A stretch of DNA of 64,000 nucleotides from Kitasatospora phosalacinea (GTDB lineage Bacteria; Actinomycetota; Actinomycetes; Streptomycetales; Streptomycetaceae), in contig NZ_JNWZ01000044.1 in assembly GCF_000716545.1 (NCBI RefSeq), forward strand, positions 60,604 to 124,603. Direction: 5' to 3'. Of this stretch, positions 58,505-64,000 are shown in pieces (within the stretch, counting starts at the first letter, position 1; each line of letters begins with the position of its first letter). Under the pieces are notes generated by a model. The model worked only from the letters and a program-made list of their open reading frames with translations, had not been told where the DNA came from and made no database searches. The position numbers were made by a program, and so were the translations under genes.

Positions 58505-59620
58505 TCAGTCCAGGGTGGTGGACAGGCCGCCGGCCGAGCGGCAGTAGCCCTGGATCTGCTTGTCGGTGATCTGGGCGCACAGGCGTCCGGCGGCGCCCGC
58601 ACTGGTGTCGTTGACGGTGTAGTAGCTGACCAGGCCCTGGGTGCAGGCTTGGCGCTGCCAGGTGTCCTTGGGGGTGGCGCACTGCTGGGCGGCCCAGTCC
58701 GGGCGGTCCAGGTTGTACTTCATGATGCGCGATCCGGCGCCGCGCGAGCAGTCCTGGGCACCACCGCCGGCCTGCGCGTTCAGGCACCACTGGAGGGCCT
58801 GGGGGAAAGCCTCGGGGTGGTTGGCGTAGTCGTGCGAGGAGAGGAAGAAGGTCGGCGCGTAGAAGAAGCAGGCCGACTGGTAGAGGGCGGGCTGCTCGGG
58901 GCACGGGTAGAGCGGTTCGGCGGCGAGCTTGTCGGCCGGGAGGTTGGCCTTGGCCTTCTCGTCCTCCTCGTCGGGCGCGAACAGCTGCATGAAGACGCCC
59001 TCGGAGCAGGTGATCCGGCGGCTCTGGCTGGGGAACTTGTCGCACAGCGCGCGGGCGGCCGGGATGTCCTGCTTGGTGACGAACATGATGCCGTGGCCGA
59101 CGCCGTGGATGCACGGGCCGGTGTTGGCCGGGGCGCACAGGGTCAGGATGTCGCTCTGCGGGTCCTTGGAGTTGGCGAGCATCTCCTCGACCGCGCCGTG
59201 CAGGTAGCCCGCCGCGCAGGTCTCGTGCGGGAAGGAGATCACCTTCTGGAAGTCCTGGTGGTAGCGCTGCACCGCGGCGTGCCCGAGCTCGTGCGCGATC
59301 GGGTGGCAGAACCGCACCGTGTACGGCTTGTCCTTGGAGATCCTGTCGAGGTCGGCGAGCGCCACCCCGGGGTCGGTGGCGTCCATCTCGGCCATCAGCT
59401 TGTTGCGCAGGGTCGAGCGCGTCCACACGGCCGGATCGCCGGTGGGGGAGGGCGAGGGGGCGGGGGAGGCGGCGGTGTCGGGCACGGCGCCGGGGCGCTG
59501 GGCGCCCGTGCCTGCGGCGGTGGCGGCGGACTTCGGCGTCCAGTCGGTCACCAAGACCGACCCGAGGCCGAGCACGGCCAGCAGGACGGCGGTGACGACG
59601 GCGAACACGCGCGGTTGCAT
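58505..59620 (-). CDS. Secreted or membrane-anchored Cys/His-rich protein
   Basis: A 371-residue protein with an N-terminal signal anchor (MQPRVFAVVTAVLLAVLGLGSVLV) and a Pro/Ser/Ala linker (PSPSPTGDP), then a large domain rich in Cys and His: CHPIAHELGHAAVQRYH, ETCAAGYLHGAVEE, CIHGVGHGIMF, SEGVFMQLFA, SACFFYAPTFFL, CSRGAGSR. The HELGHAAVQ element looks like a zinc-protease HExxH variant, but the second residue pattern (HELGH) needs testing. Paired cysteines suggest disulfides outside the cell. Function unknown. Confidence 0.72.
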   Translation of the reverse strand: MQPRVFAVVTAVLLAVLGLGSVLVTDWTPKSAATAAGTGAQRPGAVPDTAASPAPSPSPTGDPAVWTRSTLRNKLMAEMDATDPGVALADLDRISKDKPYTVRFCHPIAHELGHAAVQRYHQDFQKVISFPHETCAAGYLHGAVEEMLANSKDPQSDILTLCAPANTGPCIHGVGHGIMFVTKQDIPAARALCDKFPSQSRRITCSEGVFMQLFAPDEEDEKAKANLPADKLAAEPLYPCPEQPALYQSACFFYAPTFFLSSHDYANHPEAFPQALQWCLNAQAGGGAQDCSRGAGSRIMKYNLDRPDWAAQQCATPKDTWQRQACTQGLVSYYTVNDTSAGAAGRLCAQITDKQIQGYCRSAGGLSTTLD

Positions 59621-59870
59621 GACGGACGTTCCCCCTGTGATCGACACGGACAGTACGCGGCCCATCCTGCGGGGTGACCGCCGGAAACCGGGCCAGGAAC
59701 ACCGCCGACGGGGTCGGATGCCCGCCACGATCACCCGAACACCGTCCGCCCACCGTCCTCCAACGACGGCCCCACATCATAGGTGCCGCCCGCACCCGCC
59801 CGTTCGACCGTCGTCCCTCCCCACGCCGCGTCCGGCGGAAAGGTCGCACCGGGCGGCCACCGCTGGTGGT

Positions 59871-59890
59871 CCTGCCCGAATTCGGGCAGG
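59871..59890. promoter_or_regulatory. 20-bp perfect palindrome
   Basis: CCTGCCCGAATTCGGGCAGG is fully self-complementary and sits five bases upstream of the -35 of the promoter at 59895. Likely operator or activator site for the downstream small gene. Confidence 0.7.
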
Positions 59891-59894
59891 ATCT

Positions 59895-59923
59895 TTGGCA
59901 AATGAACCCTTCCCACCTAGGCT
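59895..59923 (+). promoter_or_regulatory. Promoter of a leaderless small gene
   Basis: TTGGCA (59895-59900) and TAGGCT (59918-59923) are 17 bp apart, predicting a start about 59930, next to GTG 59932. This argues against the in-frame ATG at 59902, which lies between the -35 and -10. Confidence 0.65.
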
Positions 59924-59931
59924 CCCCGATC

Positions 59932-60207
59932 GTGCCTGCCTCACCGCACCCTCATGAGGACCTGCTCGCCCACCTCGCCCGGACCACCGCGCTGTCCCCG
60001 GGGGAGGCCGCGCGGGTCGTCGCGGAGGTGCTGGCGTACTTCGCGGAGACCACCGAGGAGTACGTCCGCCGCCGCCACGGTGAGCTGCAGGCCCGGGGGC
60101 TGACCAACGAGCAGATCTTCACCCGCCTGGGCGGTGAGCTGGCCGCCCGCCGGGTGGCCGCCCCGCAGCTGTCGGTGCGTCAACTGCGGCGGATGGTCTA
60201 CGGCTGA
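59932..60207 (+). CDS. Small helical hypothetical protein upstream of glmS
   Basis: A 91-residue protein from GTG 59932, probably translated from a leaderless transcript. It reads as a helical bundle (ALSPGEAARVVAEVLAYFAETTEEYVRRRHGELQARG, then NEQIFTRLGGELAARRVAAPQLSVRQLRRMVYG). No recognised family name. It precedes glmS by 48 bp on the same strand and may be cotranscribed with it. Confidence 0.72.
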   Translation: MPASPHPHEDLLAHLARTTALSPGEAARVVAEVLAYFAETTEEYVRRRHGELQARGLTNEQIFTRLGGELAARRVAAPQLSVRQLRRMVYG

Positions 60208-60255
60208 CCGGACGGCCCCACCCGGACCACCCACGACTGACAGGAGCCCCACGTC

Positions 60256-62097
<1,842 letters not shown>

Positions 62098-62105
62098 CGC
62101 GCGCA

Positions 62106-62152
62106 CACGCGGACGGGGCCCGGGGAACACGTCCCCGGGCCCCGTCCGCGTG
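62106..62152. terminator. Strong bidirectional hairpin terminator
   Basis: A perfect 21-bp stem (CACGCGGACGGGGCCCGGGGA with its complement at 62132-62152) and a 5-nt loop, between the convergent glmS and GlsB-type genes. Confidence 0.92.
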
Positions 62153-62159
62153 CTGCTGG

Positions 62160-62420
62160 TCAGGCGTGTCGACGCGACCAGAACGGGGTGACCAGGAGGA
62201 TCAGGACGGCGGCGGCGCCGATCTGGAAGATGTGCCGGATCCAGTCGATGCCGTCGGTGTCGGCGACGCCGAACGCGCTCGCCAGGAAGTTGCCGATGAT
62301 GCCGCCCACGACGCCGAGCAGGATGGTGAGCCACAGCGGGATCGGCTGGCGGCCGGGAATGACCAGCTTCGCCAGCAGACCGATGATCAGACCGGCGATG
62401 ATCGCCCAAAGGATCGACAT
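62160..62420 (-). CDS. GlsB/YeaQ/YmgE family stress-associated membrane protein
   Basis: An 86-residue small membrane protein of the transglycosylase-associated (GlsB/YeaQ/YmgE) family: LWAIIAGLIIGLLAKLVIPGRQPIPLWLTILLGVVGGIIGNFLASAFGV, then a third helix (HIFQIGAAAVLILLVTPFW). Family members are stress-induced; mechanism unknown. Start ATG 62420. Confidence 0.9.
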   Translation of the reverse strand: MSILWAIIAGLIIGLLAKLVIPGRQPIPLWLTILLGVVGGIIGNFLASAFGVADTDGIDWIRHIFQIGAAAVLILLVTPFWSRRHA

Positions 62421-62623
62421 GGTGTGCCTCCTCGTCTCGCGGATTGGCGGCCCCGGTGGCGCCGCAGCACCCGCATGCCCGGCGAACCGCCGGTAATGCC
62501 TGCGAGTTCCACGAATTTCACGAGCGCCGCCGCCGGCATGGAACCGCGACGGCCGGGCAGCCGCCCCGGGCGGTCGGGGGCGGAGCGCCCGCCCCCGGGA
62601 ACCGCCCGAGCGGAGGGACGAGC

Positions 62624-63001
62624 ATGGGTGAGCAGTCGGATCAGGTGAACGTCTGGACCTACCGGGACGCGTCCGGCCACGAGGTGGGCATCGACCTGAT
62701 CGGCTTCCACGTGGAGGCCGAGGACGGGGCGATCGGCAAGGTGGACCGGATGGCGGAGGACTTCGGGCCGCAGTACCTGGTGGTCGACACCGCGCCGTGG
62801 ATCTTCCACCACCGCGTCCTGCTCCCGGCCGTGACGGTCCGTGGGATCGACCTGGAGCGGCGCACCGTCCGGGTCGACCGCACCAAGGAGGAGATCGGGG
62901 CCGCCCCGCCGCTGGTCGAGGCCGACCGCCACACCGACCACGACCTGCGGGCCGAACTGGCCCTCTACTACGGCCCGTTCTACGGCAACCGGCTGCCCTG
63001 A
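62624..63001 (+). CDS. PRC-barrel-like small protein
   Basis: A 125-residue soluble protein with a PRC-barrel-type core (GIDLIGFHVEAEDGAIGKVDRMAEDFGPQYLVVDTAPWIFHHRVLLPAVTVRGID). The C-terminal part (VDRTKEEIGAAPPLVEADRHTDHDLRAELALYYGPFYG) matches Streptomyces PRC proteins. Role unknown; these are often near stress genes such as the divergent GlsB-type gene. GGAGGGACGAGC precedes ATG 62624. Confidence 0.82.
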   Translation: MGEQSDQVNVWTYRDASGHEVGIDLIGFHVEAEDGAIGKVDRMAEDFGPQYLVVDTAPWIFHHRVLLPAVTVRGIDLERRTVRVDRTKEEIGAAPPLVEADRHTDHDLRAELALYYGPFYGNRLP

Positions 63002-63063
63002 GCGGCCGCTCCAGCACGTGACCAGCGGTTCTTGCCAACGCGGGCAGGTGGCCGACCATCCGG

Positions 63064-63083
63064 GGTCAGCAAAAGGTCAGCAA
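63064..63083. repeat. Short direct repeat GGTCAGCAA upstream of an integrase
   Basis: GGTCAGCAA occurs at 63064-63072 and 63075-63083. Similar closely spaced repeats commonly precede integrase genes of actinomycete integrative elements and may be arm-type integrase sites; that role is inferred. Confidence 0.45.
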
Positions 63084-63105
63084 GCTTCCGGAGGTACCGT
63101 CCGCC

Positions 63106-63924
63106 ATGGCGACCACAGGTCTCATCCGCGGGATGGGCAGCTTCTTCAAGGAGTGCGAGCACCCCGAGTCCCGCTGGAGCAAGTGTCCCCACGAGTACAG
63201 GATCAGGTACCGCAACGCGACGGGGCAGCAGACCGAGGAGTCCGGCTTCGCCACCCAGCAGAAGGCCATGACCCGGCTCGCCGAGGTCTACCACGCGCGC
63301 AAGGACTCCCCGCAGAGCCAGCGCAAGGCGGAGCGCGTCCAGAAGTACGGTGGGATGCAGTTCTCGGCCTACGCCGCCGAGTGGCTCAAGGGCCAGCGTC
63401 ACCAGGGTCCGGCCTCGCTGCGGATGCTCGAGTCCACTCTGAAGCACCACCTCCTCCCCACGTTCGGCGCCCAGTTGGAGGGGATCAGGGCCGCCGGTGA
63501 CGAGGCCTTCAACCTGGTCGCCGAACTCATGAGCGGCTGCGGCCTGCGCAACGGCGAGGCACTGGCGGTCAACGTCGACAACATCGTCGCCGACGACATC
63601 TACCGCGTCACCGAACAGGTCAACCAGGCCACCAAGACCTACGCGCGACTCAAGCACCGCAAAGCCGACGAGTACCGCGACGTCCCCCTGCCCGCCCGTA
63701 CCAAGCGCGCCATCGAGAAGTACGCGGACACCCATGGCACCGTCGACGGCTACCTGCTGCGCCACCCCCAGGACATCAGCCAGCCCATGCCGCACCACAC
63801 CGTCGACCGACGGTGGCGAAAGGTCAGGACCTCCGGGCGGGTTGACGTCCCCGAGGGGATGGTCCTCTACGGCCTGCGCCACTTCTTCGCCTCGAACTGC
63901 CTCAGCCCGGATCCACCGAGCTGA
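63106..63924 (+). pseudogene. Tyrosine recombinase (integrase) with internal deletion and lost C-terminus
   Basis: The 272-codon frame begins like actinobacterial phage/ICE integrases (FKECEHPESRWSKCPHEYRIRYRN, AAEWLKGQRH). HLLPTFGAQ then jumps to LEGIRAAGDEAFNLVAELMSGCGLRNGEALAVNV; in related proteins ~70 residues of the core-binding domain separate these, so an in-frame deletion is likely. Active-site Arg (CGLRNGEA) and the HxxR-like YGLRHFFASNCLS are present, but after SNCLS the sequence becomes unrelated and stops, so the GH box and catalytic Tyr are missing. The junction at about 63905 probably marks an insertion or rearrangement. Confidence 0.82.
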
Positions 63925-64000
63925 TTTCTGGGTGATGGTTTCGGCGGTCTTGTCGGGGTGACCGGCTGGAGGGTGTGGGGTGTCCGCTGGTCTGCCCAGC
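63925..64000. other. Foreign sequence after the broken integrase
   Basis: The last ~90 bases do not continue the integrase and look like the edge of another element (possibly an insertion sequence whose gene lies beyond the window). No terminal inverted repeat can be checked because the other end is not included. Confidence 0.35.

Noticed and set aside
60208..60255. glmS ribozyme upstream of glmS
   Set aside because: The gap is only 48 bp and lacks room for the ribozyme, which is also typical of Firmicutes, not actinobacteria.

Overview
The window is high-GC actinobacterial DNA, most likely from a Streptomycetaceae member (Streptomyces or Kitasatospora type). Third codon positions are almost all G or C, GTG and TTG starts are common, leaderless promoters occur, and a few genes carry the rare TTA leucine codon. 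MurT/GatD, a caa3-type CtaG, BtrH_N/DUF4872 and ACT-GNAT proteins fit that group. I cannot decide the genus from the sequence.

Layout. 1-9.7 kb: a DUF2254 membrane protein and a CPA1 antiporter; a DUF2071 gene frameshifted at an 8-bp tandem repeat; an AraC regulator; a ctaD (cytochrome oxidase subunit I) pseudogene with two internal deletions; a three-gene holin-like/DUF3618 envelope operon; a decayed remnant. 9.7-23.4 kb: divergent TetR/SDR; a second gene broken by an 8-bp tandem repeat; an M20 amidohydrolase; a GNAT; a phosphotransferase; then a five-gene minus-strand operon holding two paralogous Toprim-like proteins, an Asp/Gly-rich protein, an asparagine-synthetase homologue without the N-terminal Cys, and an aldehyde dehydrogenase; a cupin; a second aldehyde dehydrogenase; tRNA-Cys; AraC plus VOC. 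23.4-39 kb: mostly single genes, including a secreted sphingomyelinase, a Clp-N protein, a DJ-1 protein, an Old Yellow Enzyme, a stand-alone PheRS-like protein behind a leaderless leader ORF, two divergent regulator/enzyme pairs with clear palindromic operators, a second DUF2254 protein and CtaG.

39-50.4 kb is the most distinctive part: a compact biosynthetic locus. One AT-less polyketide synthase module (KS-KR-ACP) is preceded by two free-standing acyltransferases and overlaps by 4 nt a single polypeptide that joins a MATE exporter to a GT39-type membrane glycosyltransferase. A BtrH_N/DUF4872 protein (putative ACP-to-acceptor acyltransferase) is divergent, followed by a LacI regulator. TTA codons in the second AT, the BtrH-like gene and the LacI gene suggest bldA-dependent timing. 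My inference is that an acyl chain is built on the ACP, moved to an acceptor by the BtrH-like enzyme, then flipped and glycosylated by the MATE-GT fusion.

50.4-64 kb is housekeeping: an ldhA-type dehydrogenase with an elaborate inverted-repeat operator, pfkA, murT-gatD (GatD with a Gln/Tyr-rich extension and a second strong start), a 160-bp MITE-like inverted repeat, an ACT-GNAT protein, a PLP decarboxylase, a secreted Cys-rich protein, glmS, small envelope/stress proteins, and a decayed integrase at the right edge that marks the trace of an integrated element.
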